The notes under the pieces were generated by a model. It did not search any database and was not told where the DNA came from. It was given only the letters and a program-made list of their open reading frames with translations. From Pseudoneobacillus sp042683745 (lineage in GTDB: Bacteria > Bacillota > Bacilli > Bacillales > Cytobacillaceae), in contig NZ_JBHUJX010000003.1 of NCBI RefSeq assembly GCF_042683745.1, forward strand, positions 62,001 through 126,000: a stretch of 64,000 bases of DNA, in the 5' to 3' direction. This document shows positions 9,532 to 18,162 of the stretch, one piece after another. The position numbers and the translations under genes were made by a program. How positions within the stretch are numbered: the first letter of the stretch is position 1; each line of letters starts with the position of its first letter.

Positions 9532-10578
9532 TTATTCAATATTGCTCTGATGCTTTATCTGATTAATTAAAAAACCTTCAATTTTTTTTGTATCATCTGG
9601 ATGAAAGAAGTGAGAGCTTTTTGGTAATAGATGAAGTTCCTTCGAATAGCTTGATTCTAATTTTTCAAAGAATTCTAGGACGGGCTTCTTGTTCACATGA
9701 ACATCCTTCTCACCGTGCAAAAAGGTAACAGGTAGGTCCATTTTTCTTACGGATTCCTTGAAATTAAATTGAGCTAAATCATTGATGAGAATCATTCGTG
9801 GGTTATAAACTAATTTGAATCCTTTATAGAAAGTATTGTATACATCCTTTAAGGTGTAGTCTTTGGATTGGAATAATTCTTTTGTGGACTTAAGCATACC
9901 AGGATGTTTTACATCCTCACCCGAGTAGATCATACTATTGAACCGTATTAACCATTTTCTTAAAACACTCCACTGTTCATAACTATCAAGAAAAGGAGCT
10001 TCTCCTACTGATTCCAATTCTTTTAATGCCTTTTTATTTCCCTTTTTTCTTGCCTGCTCTTTTGCCCAATTTAAAGCTAATTGATCATTTTCACTCCAGC
10101 TAATGATTTGCGATAAGCCGACATAAGAATAAAACTTTTCAGTTTGTTCACTCGCAAGCCGCAGTCCAATTATGCTTCCCCATGAATGGCCAGCAAGAAA
10201 GATCTTTTCCTTTTTAAAACGCGTTCTTAACATGTCCGTTAGTTCATTTGCATCGGAAACAAATTGTTTAATCGTTAATGATTCCTCAGGAATGTCAGGA
10301 TGATACGATTTTCCTGTCCCTCTTTGATCCCAAAAAACAAGGACAAAATGGTTAACCAGTTCTTTTGTGTTTGTGGCGATGGTATAATCTTTTCCTCTGC
10401 AAGCTATCCCAGGTATGGGCGTTGATGGTCCACCATGTAGAAATAAAAGCACAGGATTGTTACGATTTTGTGCTTGGATCAGTATAGATTGTTCAATTCC
10501 GCCAAGCATTACTTTCTCAACTAAATCTACTCCTTCATCAGATATGACGAAATCTGGCTTCCGAGATAATAGCTTCAT
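9532..10578 (-). CDS. alpha/beta hydrolase, proline-iminopeptidase-like (S33)
   Basis: A 348-residue alpha/beta hydrolase. The oxyanion-hole segment HGGPSTPIP is close to the HGGPG of prolyl iminopeptidases, DQRGTGKS follows as in that family, and the nucleophile elbow is GHSWGS. The catalytic His is probably in KSSHFFHPDD near the end, and the acid in HGEKDVHV. The cytoplasmic location and S33-like motifs suggest an aminopeptidase or esterase. It lies between another alpha/beta hydrolase and a HAD phosphatase, each separated by about 20 bases, so they are co-transcribed. Confidence 0.8.
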   Translation of the reverse strand: MKLLSRKPDFVISDEGVDLVEKVMLGGIEQSILIQAQNRNNPVLLFLHGGPSTPIPGIACRGKDYTIATNTKELVNHFVLVFWDQRGTGKSYHPDIPEESLTIKQFVSDANELTDMLRTRFKKEKIFLAGHSWGSIIGLRLASEQTEKFYSYVGLSQIISWSENDQLALNWAKEQARKKGNKKALKELESVGEAPFLDSYEQWSVLRKWLIRFNSMIYSGEDVKHPGMLKSTKELFQSKDYTLKDVYNTFYKGFKLVYNPRMILINDLAQFNFKESVRKMDLPVTFLHGEKDVHVNKKPVLEFFEKLESSYSKELHLLPKSSHFFHPDDTKKIEGFLINQIKHQSNIE

Positions 10579-10593
10579 AGAATCACCCTTAAA

Positions 10594-11472
10594 TTAGTCT
10601 ACTTGCTTTGTATTGGATAGTATCCAATCTGTTATGGTTTCTAAATAATAAGGTACAAACTCTTTTGTAAGTTGCGAATATTCCTTTAAACTTCCTGTTT
10701 TTGCGAGATAAAAAGAATGGTTTGCCTTGGGGAATGTTTTAATTACGTAATTATTTTTACCTGCTCTTTTAAATGCTTCTTCAAAAATAGGAATATTCTT
10801 CGTAGGTGGTGTTAGCGGGTCTAATTCTCCAAAAAGTGCTAATACAGGACAGTTTATGCTTCCGATAATTGGTTTTGGATCATAATCGATCATATAGCTA
10901 AGTGGGTGAAATTTGATAATCGGCTTCAATTTAAGGATTAATTTTAATAGAAGCGCTATTTGACCGATTTTCTTGTTAACTTTATTTTCTGGGACGCCAT
11001 CTATGATTAAATGGTTTCTACTGTCTGTTAAAATTTGTTCAAATACAGACTCACCAGGACCTGCAGAATTGATGATAAACGCCATTTCACTTGATTTCGT
11101 TGCTGCCAATTGGCAAATCCATCCCCCTTGACTGTGCCCAAATAATCCAATCATAGCTGCATCAATTTCTTTTCTCGTTTTCATAAAATCTAGTGCAGCC
11201 AATGCATCATTTGCGCGGTCCTCAAATGTACATTTCCACTTACTACCTGAAGAATCACCTACACCTCGCTTATTGAAAATGAGACATGCTATACCATGAT
11301 CGATGAGATAGTCAGAAATTCTCATTAAGAATCGCGAGTTTAGTGGACTAGTATATTCTGAACCTTGTAGAAAAATAACAGCAGGGCTTCGTTCATTAGT
11401 GGACGGTAATCGTAATAACCCTGTTAATCTATGTATACCGCTGTAAAAGGAGACTTTTTCCTCTTTACTCAT
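10594..11472 (-). CDS. alpha/beta hydrolase, dienelactone-hydrolase/S9-like
   Basis: A 292-residue alpha/beta hydrolase, first gene of the four-gene operon. The catalytic serine lies in GLFGHSQGGW, the acid in FGELDPLTPP and the histidine in KANHSF. The N-terminal region resembles the acyl-peptidase or cocaine-esterase-like group that acts on small esters or amides. The start has a clear AGGAGG site. No signal peptide is seen. The presence of two different alpha/beta hydrolases in one operon suggests a degradative or detoxifying role, which is inference. Confidence 0.75.
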   Translation of the reverse strand: MSKEEKVSFYSGIHRLTGLLRLPSTNERSPAVIFLQGSEYTSPLNSRFLMRISDYLIDHGIACLIFNKRGVGDSSGSKWKCTFEDRANDALAALDFMKTRKEIDAAMIGLFGHSQGGWICQLAATKSSEMAFIINSAGPGESVFEQILTDSRNHLIIDGVPENKVNKKIGQIALLLKLILKLKPIIKFHPLSYMIDYDPKPIIGSINCPVLALFGELDPLTPPTKNIPIFEEAFKRAGKNNYVIKTFPKANHSFYLAKTGSLKEYSQLTKEFVPYYLETITDWILSNTKQVD

Positions 11473-11637
11473 CTTTTATCCTCCTGCTTTTATTAATCGA
11501 CGTAGTTCCTTATCATCTTAAAAATTTTTCCAATTATCTCCTTCATCATATAAAACAATCTGCCTCCAATCAATTTTTATTTTCCCAGAAATGTCTTTAT
11601 ATTTGAAAGACCAAAAAAACGTTAAAAAGATTTTATT

Positions 11638-12219
11638 TTATTCTCCTACATTAATCCTTTGAAAAACTTCTATCTTATTCCAAACAGATTTCCATTCCTT
11701 CTTACTTATACGGTTTTCATATAGTAATAACCGGTCATTAGATTCCATGAAATAAGGAGTAGGCTTTACATCCATATTTATCACATCACCTATTCCACAA
11801 GGTGCAGTCAGTATCACATGATCTTCTTCATCTAATTTCACTCCTAACGCAGTTACTGTTTCAGGGAATTTCGAAATTGCATCCACGGATGAAAGATAGG
11901 GAGGCATATTGTTAATAACGTGCATTCTTGCTTGGTTTTTCACTGACCAAGGGATATCGGGAAGTAGAAGCTTTAGTTTTTTTTCCAGTTCTTTTTCATC
12001 TACCTCATTAATGTTCGCAGGGTCATAATAAATGACATCAACATCAGGTAAAGCAGTTCTTTCATTAAAATGATGTAATACATCCCAAATCTTTGATCGT
12101 ACAAAGCCTGCACATACCCACCAATCAGGCAACCCCAATGATCTTGCGGCTTTTAATATATCCATCATCCATTTATCTTCTTGTATATGTGTAATAATAT
12201 CTTCCGCATTTTTGATCAT
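11638..12219 (-). CDS. nucleotidyltransferase-like protein (NTP_transf_6 / COG3575)
   Basis: A 193-residue protein matching the small conserved family often annotated as nucleotidyltransferase family protein. Visible hallmarks are WWVCAGFVRSKIWD near the start, the acidic pair ALPDVDVIYYD expected of a nucleotidyltransferase metal site, and ending motifs around GIGDVINMDVKPTPYF. The biochemical activity of the family is not established. ATG at 12219 has GGGAG eight bases upstream, better than the TTG two codons earlier. It is a single gene. Confidence 0.75.
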   Translation of the reverse strand: MIKNAEDIITHIQEDKWMMDILKAARSLGLPDWWVCAGFVRSKIWDVLHHFNERTALPDVDVIYYDPANINEVDEKELEKKLKLLLPDIPWSVKNQARMHVINNMPPYLSSVDAISKFPETVTALGVKLDEEDHVILTAPCGIGDVINMDVKPTPYFMESNDRLLLYENRISKKEWKSVWNKIEVFQRINVGE

Positions 12220-12391
12220 TCTCAAGACTCCCTTGCAGAGTGTAATATTTTATCATTTCCTTTAAGTACCAACTACGACTAACACTAACTTGTTCATACT
12301 AAGACATAATTAATGTGTAAAATATAGTCTTATAATAACAGTCCCTATTAGGTATATTTAACTTATTCTTATTTTAAGGAAGTGCCTATAA

Positions 12392-12634
12392 ATGTTTAAA
12401 TTGACGAAGGATCAACAGAATTTAATGATAGCTGATATTCAACATTTCTTTTCCCAGGAAAGAGATGAGGAAATAACTGAATTTGCTGCTGAAAGAGTGT
12501 TAGACTTCTTTAAAAAGTCATTAGCACCGCATATTTATAATGCCGCGATTCAAGATGCAAAAATCGTGGTGGAACAGCAAATGATGTCAATTGAAGAGGA
12601 AATTTTATCTTTAGAAAGACCTGTTAAACGCTAA
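12392..12634 (+). CDS. DUF2164 family protein
   Basis: An 80-residue acidic protein with the pattern of DUF2164 (COG5460): ERDEEITEFAAERVLDFF followed by APHIYNAAIQDAK. The family is small, cytoplasmic and of unknown function. The start is preceded by GGAAGTG. It is transcribed alone, divergently from the nucleotidyltransferase-like gene, with a roughly 170-base shared upstream region. Confidence 0.75.
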   Translation: MFKLTKDQQNLMIADIQHFFSQERDEEITEFAAERVLDFFKKSLAPHIYNAAIQDAKIVVEQQMMSIEEEILSLERPVKR

Positions 12635-12778
12635 TACATTTATATACCCGTAGCATGTTCCAAAGTACCAATAGAAGCAAACTTTTCCTACAGATTAAAG
12701 GCATCCTAGTAGTAGCCAAGGTAATGTGGAAAGAACTTTACATAACATCCATATGAAATAATCAAATTCATAGTAAAA

Positions 12779-12812
12779 AAGTAAAGCTAAACTTTTTGTG
12801 CTTAGCTTTACT
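12779..12812 (-). terminator. terminator overlapping the end of the secreted-protein gene
   Basis: GTAAAGCTAA pairs with TTAGCTTTAC across an 11-base loop. On the minus strand it is followed by TTTTTTAC. The left arm begins right after the stop codon. Confidence 0.75.
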
Positions 12813-13323
12813 TCATTTTATTATTATCAAGTTTATAAAGATTCACTTTGTCATTAAACAACCAAAATTCAATGGATATTTCTCTTTTTTTATCCACATA
12901 TCCGATAATTTCTGCTCCCTGTTCAGCGCGAACATACTGATTATTTCCATATGCCCTTATAACATCTTTCTTTTCATCACCAATTTTTAGTCCTTCTGCA
13001 GTTTCCACATTACCGTTAGATACAATAAATCTTGTAATTTCCCCTGTTTTATTAACCGCTATTTCAATTCCGGGCTTGAGATCAAAATAATCATAATCTG
13101 TTACATTCCTACTTTGTTCTACTCTCTTCCCATACTTTTGTAATATTTCTTCATTATTAAACTTATCATTTAAAAACAGACCTTCAATGTTTTCCTTAGA
13201 TAAATCTGTTGTTTTCGTAAATTTGTGATGATATGAACGAGGGAAACTATCGTTAAATGAAAAAGCAGATAATAATAGAATCATTCCAATTGTAATTGTA
13301 AAAATGAATATATTTCGTTTCAT
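12808..13323 (-). CDS. secreted or membrane-anchored protein with two SmpA/OmlA-like repeats
   Basis: A 171-residue protein beginning with a basic residue cluster and a hydrophobic helix (residues 4-21), so it is exported or anchored. The remainder has two weakly similar units of the type EG-LxIxD-(x)n-YG, one near residues 46-66 and one near 110-125, reminiscent of SmpA/OmlA-like folds and of Bacillus YjgB/CAP-associated modules. No catalytic motif is seen. The start follows AAAGGAG and it ends in a good terminator. Function unknown. Confidence 0.55.
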   Translation of the reverse strand: MKRNIFIFTITIGMILLLSAFSFNDSFPRSYHHKFTKTTDLSKENIEGLFLNDKFNNEEILQKYGKRVEQSRNVTDYDYFDLKPGIEIAVNKTGEITRFIVSNGNVETAEGLKIGDEKKDVIRAYGNNQYVRAEQGAEIIGYVDKKREISIEFWLFNDKVNLYKLDNNKMK

Positions 13324-13476
13324 CTATAACTCCTTTATGTTTTTTATTAAGTTTAATAATCTTACCATAAATTTCATAGCGTCTACAAAAAGTAAAAAAT
13401 CAATAGCTTTGTCAATTTGCTAATTAAGCAGTTATATTTGTAGCCAATATCGTTACAAAAATTTTACAGTCAAACC

Positions 13477-13517
13477 TTGTAAAGCGATGTATATCGTGTT
13501 ACGATGTTATCGTTAGT
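13477..13517 (+). promoter_or_regulatory. promoter and possible operator of the PadR-VanZ operon
   Basis: TTGTAA (13477-13482) and TACGAT (13500-13505) are separated by 17 bases. The spacer and downstream bases carry repeated CGATGT/ATCGT/ACGAT half-sites, the sort of imperfect dyad PadR proteins bind, so autoregulation is plausible but not shown. Confidence 0.5.
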
Positions 13518-13539
13518 TTTATATAATTGAGGTGGGTTT

Positions 13540-13899
13540 ATGGATAAGGAAATTATGAAGGGTAGTATTGATATCTTACTTCTTTCCATTGTGAACACAA
13601 AGGATATGTATGGATATGAAATGGTAAAAACCTTAAAAGAAAATAGTAATGAACTTTACAATATGAGTGAAGGAACTTTATATCCAGCTTTGAAAAGATT
13701 AGAAAATAAAAACTGGATACAGTCCTATTGGGAGAACTCTGAAGTAGGGGCAAGGAGAAAATACTACCGAATCACGGAAGACGGCAAGAAAGAATTACAG
13801 AGGAAATTACAAGAATGGAAGAAAGTAAATAATTTAATCAACGTATGTTCGGAGGGAATGGCTTGGATCAAAACCTTGAAACCTATCTTAATCAGATAG
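13540..13899 (+). CDS. PadR family transcriptional regulator
   Basis: A 119-residue winged-helix regulator. The PadR core is clear: KGSIDILLLSIVNTKDMYGYEMVK, then SEGTLYPALKRLENKNWI and RRKYYRITEDGKKEL. Such proteins are usually dimeric repressors relieved by a ligand and often control a neighbouring membrane protein gene. The 3' end overlaps the next gene, so the two are co-transcribed and probably translationally coupled. The last 15 or so residues lie beyond the usual PadR fold and coincide with the overlap. Confidence 0.9.
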   Translation: MDKEIMKGSIDILLLSIVNTKDMYGYEMVKTLKENSNELYNMSEGTLYPALKRLENKNWIQSYWENSEVGARRKYYRITEDGKKELQRKLQEWKKVNNLINVCSEGMAWIKTLKPILIR

Positions 13900-14624
13900 T
13901 TCGCGAATTAAATTGTAGTGAAATTGAAAAAAATGAAATTGCTGAGGAAATGAGAGACCATTTACAATTATTAAAAAATGAATACATAGGGCAGGGTTTT
14001 TCTGACGAAGAGGCTACGGAAAAGGCATTGCAAAGTTTTGGTGATAATAGAAATATAAAAAAGGGACTCCAATCTTCCTTATTTCCTTATTATAAGATTT
14101 TCAGATTCGGGATTTGGAGTTTATTTAGCTTATATTCCTTTATATTACTCTGGAGTTTACTGTTAATGCGAATGATAGACAGGATCATTGATCATGGTTC
14201 TTTTAATGGCTACTTCCGGTACACAGAGGACGCAAACAGTTTTTTTAATATTGAAGTATGGAGGCTCAATTCCAATCTCATCCCGTTCCATAGCACGTAT
14301 GAATATATGATTGGAATCGATCGATTTAACTTAGATATCATACTCCATAACACTATAGGAAATATTCTAATTTTTGTACCTCTTGGCATATTCCTGCCTA
14401 TTTTATTAAAAAAGTATCATAAGTTTTCGAAGATATTTTTAATCGGGTTCGTTATATCTTTTGCAGTAGAAGTTTTACAATTCTCCCTTCAAATTGGACA
14501 GTTTGACATCGATGACATTATCTTAAATACGCTTGGAACGATAGTCGGATTCTCCCTTTTTAAATTTCTTATCCAAATTTCAAATCTTACTAAGTGGAAT
14601 ATTGTTCAAAAAATAACAAACTAA
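13863..14624 (+). CDS. VanZ-family membrane protein with an N-terminal permease-prefix-like domain
   Basis: About 253 residues. The N-terminal 75 residues are a soluble helical domain (EMRDHLQLLKNEYIGQGFSDEEATEKAL), as found fused to membrane proteins next to PadR genes in Bacillus. The rest has four or five membrane helices with the VanZ-like pattern NILIFVPLGIFLPIL and a second acidic segment FDIDDIILNTLGT. VanZ in enterococci gives slight teicoplanin resistance, but most homologues are uncharacterised. The open frame extends to 13845, yet GGAGGG lies six bases before a TTG at 13863, making that the likely start. It overlaps padR by 37 bases. Confidence 0.8.
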   Translation: MDQNLETYLNQIVRELNCSEIEKNEIAEEMRDHLQLLKNEYIGQGFSDEEATEKALQSFGDNRNIKKGLQSSLFPYYKIFRFGIWSLFSLYSFILLWSLLLMRMIDRIIDHGSFNGYFRYTEDANSFFNIEVWRLNSNLIPFHSTYEYMIGIDRFNLDIILHNTIGNILIFVPLGIFLPILLKKYHKFSKIFLIGFVISFAVEVLQFSLQIGQFDIDDIILNTLGTIVGFSLFKFLIQISNLTKWNIVQKITN

Positions 14625-14638
14625 TCATTATTATCATG

Positions 14639-14692
14639 CAACCAACAGACAAAACGCTCAGAGCAATCTCTGAGCGTTTTGTCTGTTGGTTG
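14639..14692. terminator. bidirectional terminator between the VanZ gene and modB
   Basis: A perfect 25-bp stem (left arm 14639-14663, right arm 14668-14692) with a 4-base loop sits between two converging genes, each arm carrying a TTTTG tract. It would stop transcription from both sides. Confidence 0.85.
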
Positions 14693-14699
14693 ATCCGAC

Positions 14700-15353
14700 T
14701 TATTTCATAAAATGTACACCTATTAACATTAAAAAAGAAATACCGATCATGCAGGCTACCCATAACCAAGCAAGCTCCATATTACCTGAATCAAAGGCAA
14801 CATAGATTGCAGTCGACATCGTTTGCGTTTTTCCTGGGATATTTCCAGCGAACATTAATGTAGCACCAAATTCCCCTAAGGCTCTTGCAAAGCTTAATAT
14901 AGCACCCGAAATGATCGCTCTTAGTGCAAGCGGTATCGAAACAAATATAAATAATTTAAATGGATTTGCCCCATCCACTCGAGCGGCATTTTCGATATCC
15001 TCATCAATCGCTTCGAACCCCGTTTTAGAGGATTGGTACATTAATGGAAAAGCAACAACAGTCGCCGCAATAACAGCTGCCCACCAAGTAAACATAATTG
15101 GTTGTTTAAAAATCCACTCCATCCATTGCCCTACTGGACTGTTCCTTCCAAATAAAACAATTAACAAAAAACCCACAACAGAAGGCGGTAAAACTAAAGG
15201 CAAAAGGAAAAAGGTTTCTACGATGGCTTTCCCTTTGAATTTTGTATTAGCCATTACCTTACCTAATACTAATCCTACTACTATAACAATGACACTTGAG
15301 ACAATCGCTATCTTAATTGAAAGGATGACTGGTGACCAAAATTCTAATGACAT
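14700..15353 (-). CDS. modB: molybdate ABC transporter permease
   Basis: A 217-residue inner-membrane permease with about five helices. The binding-protein-dependent transport loop that docks the ATPase is visible (IENAARVDGANPFKLFIFVS). ModB hallmarks include LPLVLPPSVVGFLL and ALGEFGATLMFAGNIPG. It forms the membrane channel that takes molybdate from ModA. It starts one base after the modA stop. No modC ATPase gene follows: the operon ends at the strong hairpin 14639-14692, so the ATPase must come from elsewhere. Confidence 0.9.
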   Translation of the reverse strand: MSLEFWSPVILSIKIAIVSSVIVIVVGLVLGKVMANTKFKGKAIVETFFLLPLVLPPSVVGFLLIVLFGRNSPVGQWMEWIFKQPIMFTWWAAVIAATVVAFPLMYQSSKTGFEAIDEDIENAARVDGANPFKLFIFVSIPLALRAIISGAILSFARALGEFGATLMFAGNIPGKTQTMSTAIYVAFDSGNMELAWLWVACMIGISFLMLIGVHFMK

Positions 15354-15354
15354 T

Positions 15355-16158
15355 TTATTTTAACCCTTTAAATCCGTATTTTTTAAAAGTTTCCATCGAA
15401 TCTTCATTTTGAAGGTACTCATAGAAAAGTTGGGCTTCTTTTAAATGGGAACTGTTCTTAATCACTCCCAATGGATATATAATTGGTGCGTGGATACTTT
15501 CATTAGCAGTTGCTACAATCTGAACCTTTGGTGAAATTAAAGCATCCGTTTTATAAACAATTCCTGCATCCACATTATTCGTCTCTACGTATGTAAGCAC
15601 TTGCCGAACATCCTTAGCAAGGATAACTTTCCCTTCAATCTCTTTCCAGACATTTAGATTTTCTAAAGTTTCTTTCGCATACTTCCCTGCGGGTACAGAC
15701 CCAGGGGTACCAATTGAAATTCTCTCAGCCTTCTTCAAATCCTCGAAAGTATTGATTCCTAGATTTGAATCCTTCGGAACCACGATGACTATTTCATTTC
15801 CAACAAGGTCTATTCCTTTTTCCGCTACAATTAATCCTTCTTCTACTAAAGCATCGAATTTGTCCTCCGCAGCAGAGAAAAATAAATCAACAGGTGCTCC
15901 TTGAGAAATTTGTTGTTGAAGTGCCCCTGAAGCTCCAAAATTATAGTTTATCTTCACATTAGAATGTTTCTTCTCAAACGTTTCCTTAATTTCATTAAGC
16001 GCATCTCGTAAACTGGCTGCTGCTGAAATGGTTAACTCTACACTTTTTTTAGAAACCCCTTGTCCCTGTTTTTTAGCATTATCATTCATTTTACATCCAG
16101 CCAAGGAAAATAACACTAACAACAGCGAGAAAACTAAAAGATAAAGCTTTTTCATCAT
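15355..16158 (-). CDS. modA: molybdate-binding lipoprotein
   Basis: A periplasmic-type binding protein of about 267 residues, lipid-anchored on the outer membrane face. The signal sequence ends in a lipobox (FSLAGC). The ModA pattern follows: ISAAASLRDALNEI, GASGALQQQI, PVDLFFSAAE and ETNNVDAGIVYKTDA. Those segments hold the Ser, Ala and Tyr positions that bind molybdate or tungstate. The frame extends to 16173, but GGGAG just before the ATG pair at 16158 marks the likely start. It forms a two-gene operon with modB. Confidence 0.9.
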   Translation of the reverse strand: MMKKLYLLVFSLLLVLFSLAGCKMNDNAKKQGQGVSKKSVELTISAAASLRDALNEIKETFEKKHSNVKINYNFGASGALQQQISQGAPVDLFFSAAEDKFDALVEEGLIVAEKGIDLVGNEIVIVVPKDSNLGINTFEDLKKAERISIGTPGSVPAGKYAKETLENLNVWKEIEGKVILAKDVRQVLTYVETNNVDAGIVYKTDALISPKVQIVATANESIHAPIIYPLGVIKNSSHLKEAQLFYEYLQNEDSMETFKKYGFKGLK

Positions 16159-16225
16159 CCCACTCCCTCTCATGTTAATTATAATTAAATATGATTAAAT
16201 TGAACACGAGAATAGAAAAAAATGA

Positions 16226-16246
16226 GGCACAGGGGTCCCTTGTCCC
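16226..16246. repeat. GGGACA-type palindrome, degenerate copy
   Basis: A weakened copy of the palindrome family described at 16573-16593 (GGGGTCCCTTGTCCC). It lies upstream of modA next to the transposase fragment. Confidence 0.4.
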
Positions 16247-16301
16247 AGAAAGAAATTTTATCGAATGCGTTCAATCACTCTTTTAAAATAATTGGATGGC
16301 T

Positions 16302-16465
16302 TTATTTGTCAGGAGAAAACAAATTGAGGGCTAACTCAGTATCAACGAAGGCGGCTTGACCGTAATATTCAATTATACTGGTCCATTTAAATTCAAATAT
16401 ATTATTTGCTAATCCAGCCTTGACGGGATTTTGAAGTATATATCGGAGAACCGTTAAAATGTATT
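16302..16465 (-). pseudogene. 3' fragment of a REP-associated tyrosine transposase (IS200-like)
   Basis: Translating the minus strand gives an uninterrupted stretch of about 54 residues containing VLRYILQNPVKAGL and FKWTSIIEYYG, then a stop at 16302. YIxxNPVKAGL is the diagnostic C-terminal motif of the Y1 transposases linked to REP palindromes (RAYT, TnpA-REP). The catalytic HUH and Tyr regions are absent, so this is a dead fragment. GGGACA palindromes on both sides fit its role as a former mobiliser of those repeats. Confidence 0.75.
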
Positions 16466-16572
16466 GGGTTCGTTATCTATTAAATGGCCTTATAATTTTA
16501 AATATTCAATACTAAATTAAAAATTTCCTGCAAGTTCAATAGGCTTGGTACTATTCACTCACAAAAAGAAAC

Positions 16573-16593
16573 GGGACACGGTCCCCATGTCCC
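16573..16593. repeat. GGGACA-type palindrome acting as SDR gene terminator
   Basis: GGGACACGG-tcc-CCATGTCCC dyad. On the minus strand it is followed by GTTTCTTTTTG, just after the SDR gene stop. Similar palindromes occur at 18100-18115, 18141-18162, 22220-22240, 33175-33235 and 34742-34766. Confidence 0.6.
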
Positions 16594-16602
16594 TTCTTGA
16601 TT

Positions 16603-17355
16603 CTATAATGTTAAACCACCATCGACTAACAATGTACTACCAGTCATATAACTTGAACCTTCTGAGGCAAGGAATGCAACTGCGCTTGCGATTTCCTCTG
16701 GTTCAGCGAAGCGACCCATTCTCATAATGCTTGTTTCAGCAGGAATATAGCCGGTTTCCCGAACTCTTTGCTCTACACTTTCTGTTAATGGTGTGCGGAC
16801 ACCTCCTGGACAAACCGCATTGACGCGAATTCCTTTTTGCACATATTCAATTGCTGCAGCTTTCGTTAATCCGATGACGGCATGTTTGCTTGCAGAATAG
16901 ACTCCTGCGCTGTGCTCTGCACGAATACCTGCTGTAGAAGCAGTATTAATGATATGACCAAATCCTTGTTTCTCCATCACTTTTAGGACATATTTCATTC
17001 CTAAGAATACACCTTTAACATTTACCCCAAACACCTTATCAAACTCCGATTCTTCAGTATCTGCAAACATACAGAAGTTTTGAATAACCCCTGCATTGTT
17101 AAAGAAAACATCGATCGTTCCAAAAGTATCTACTGCGGTATTTACATAATTTTGTACATCTGCTGAATTCATTACATTCGCTTTAACAAAGATAGCCTCT
17201 GATCCTTTTTCGCGGATAAGAGAAACCGTTTCTTGCCCTTTTTCTTCATTGAAATCTACAATTACTAAATTAAATCCATCCTCAGCTAATTTTAAAGCTG
17301 TTGCACGACCAATTCCCCCAGCTGCTCCTGTAACGATTGCGGTTTTTTTACTCAT
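16603..17355 (-). CDS. short-chain dehydrogenase/reductase (classical SDR)
   Basis: A 250-residue oxidoreductase with the complete classical SDR set: NAD(P)-binding TGAAGGIGRA near the start, the acidic residue in VIVDFNEEKG favouring NAD(H), NNAG, catalytic Ser in NTASTAG, catalytic Tyr-Lys in YSASKHA, and the end MTGSTLLVDGGLTL. The RBS GAGGAG is well placed. It is transcribed divergently from the TetR gene at 17512, which probably regulates it. The substrate is unknown; this subgroup includes 3-oxoacyl and sugar-alcohol dehydrogenases. Confidence 0.9.
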   Translation of the reverse strand: MSKKTAIVTGAAGGIGRATALKLAEDGFNLVIVDFNEEKGQETVSLIREKGSEAIFVKANVMNSADVQNYVNTAVDTFGTIDVFFNNAGVIQNFCMFADTEESEFDKVFGVNVKGVFLGMKYVLKVMEKQGFGHIINTASTAGIRAEHSAGVYSASKHAVIGLTKAAAIEYVQKGIRVNAVCPGGVRTPLTESVEQRVRETGYIPAETSIMRMGRFAEPEEIASAVAFLASEGSSYMTGSTLLVDGGLTL

Positions 17356-17511
17356 ACTATTCTCCTCATTTCCCCAATATGTTCAAGATGCTGTTCGACA
17401 CCTTGTCTATTAAATGTTAATATATCTTTCAGTGAAGAAACAATAAAAATACTCCATCGTATAAGAAGTTAGACAAAATATAAATAAATGTAGAGAAAGG
17501 TTTGTTGAAGA

Positions 17512-18093
17512 ATGATAAAACAAGATCCACGTATTGCAAAAACACTTGAATTATTAAAAATAGGTTTTATTGATCTATTGCTTGAAAATACACTTGAACA
17601 AGTTACTATAAAAAAACTAACATCTAGTGCAAAAATCAATCGGACTACCTTTTATTTACATTTTACTGACATTAATGATTTCGTTGAACAGATGATAAAT
17701 CAGATCATAGAAGACTGGACAATTATTGCAAATGAAGAGGATCCTAATTATTCCTATCACAGTATAAGTGATCCTTATCCAGGTTTTATCAAATTGTTGC
17801 AACATATCCATGATGAAGCGATCTTATATAGAATTCTTCTTGTAGAAAACCGAGTTCCTGTCTTTACAACTAAAGTTAGAGAGTGGGTCATAGGTTACAT
17901 TAAGCCAGGTTTTGAAAGTGGCAATGTGGCCTATGATGTTAACTCATATGTACCTTCTTTACGTCATATTCACCTGGCGAGTGGTACATTAGGGGCAATA
18001 ACTTGGTGGATAGAAAAGGATTTCCCATTGAATGCTCAAGACTTTGCAATTGAATTAACAAAAATCGGAGTTAAAGGAGCACTTTTTTCATAA
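17512..18093 (+). CDS. TetR family regulator
   Basis: A 193-residue regulator. The N-terminal helix-turn-helix is typical of the Firmicutes TetR/AcrR group (TLEQVTIKKLTSSAKINRTTFYLHF). The C-terminal domain has the pattern FIKLLQHIHDEAILYRILL and a tryptophan-rich end (LGAITWWIEKDFPL), as in the group annotated TetR C-terminal domain, Firmicutes type. It shares a 156-base upstream region with the divergent SDR gene, the usual arrangement of a repressor with its target. The ligand is unknown. Confidence 0.85.
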   Translation: MIKQDPRIAKTLELLKIGFIDLLLENTLEQVTIKKLTSSAKINRTTFYLHFTDINDFVEQMINQIIEDWTIIANEEDPNYSYHSISDPYPGFIKLLQHIHDEAILYRILLVENRVPVFTTKVREWVIGYIKPGFESGNVAYDVNSYVPSLRHIHLASGTLGAITWWIEKDFPLNAQDFAIELTKIGVKGALFS

Positions 18094-18099
18094 AGAGTT

Positions 18100-18115
18100 G
18101 GGACATGCCTGTCCC
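18100..18115. repeat. GGGACA-type palindrome
   Basis: GGGACA-tgcc-TGTCCC directly after the TetR stop codon. Same family as the other GGGACA...TGTCCC palindromes. It may end TetR transcription, although no long T-run follows. Confidence 0.5.
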
Positions 18116-18140
18116 CTCGTCCCACCATCGCACAAAAAAA

Positions 18141-18162
18141 GGGACATGGTTCCCCATGTCCC
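18141..18162 (-). terminator. GGGACA-type palindrome forming the bmrCD terminator
   Basis: On the minus strand GGGACATGG pairs with CCATGTCCC across a GGAA loop and is followed by TTTTTTTG. The hairpin touches the bmrD stop codon. This copy has the full form of an intrinsic terminator. Confidence 0.8.
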
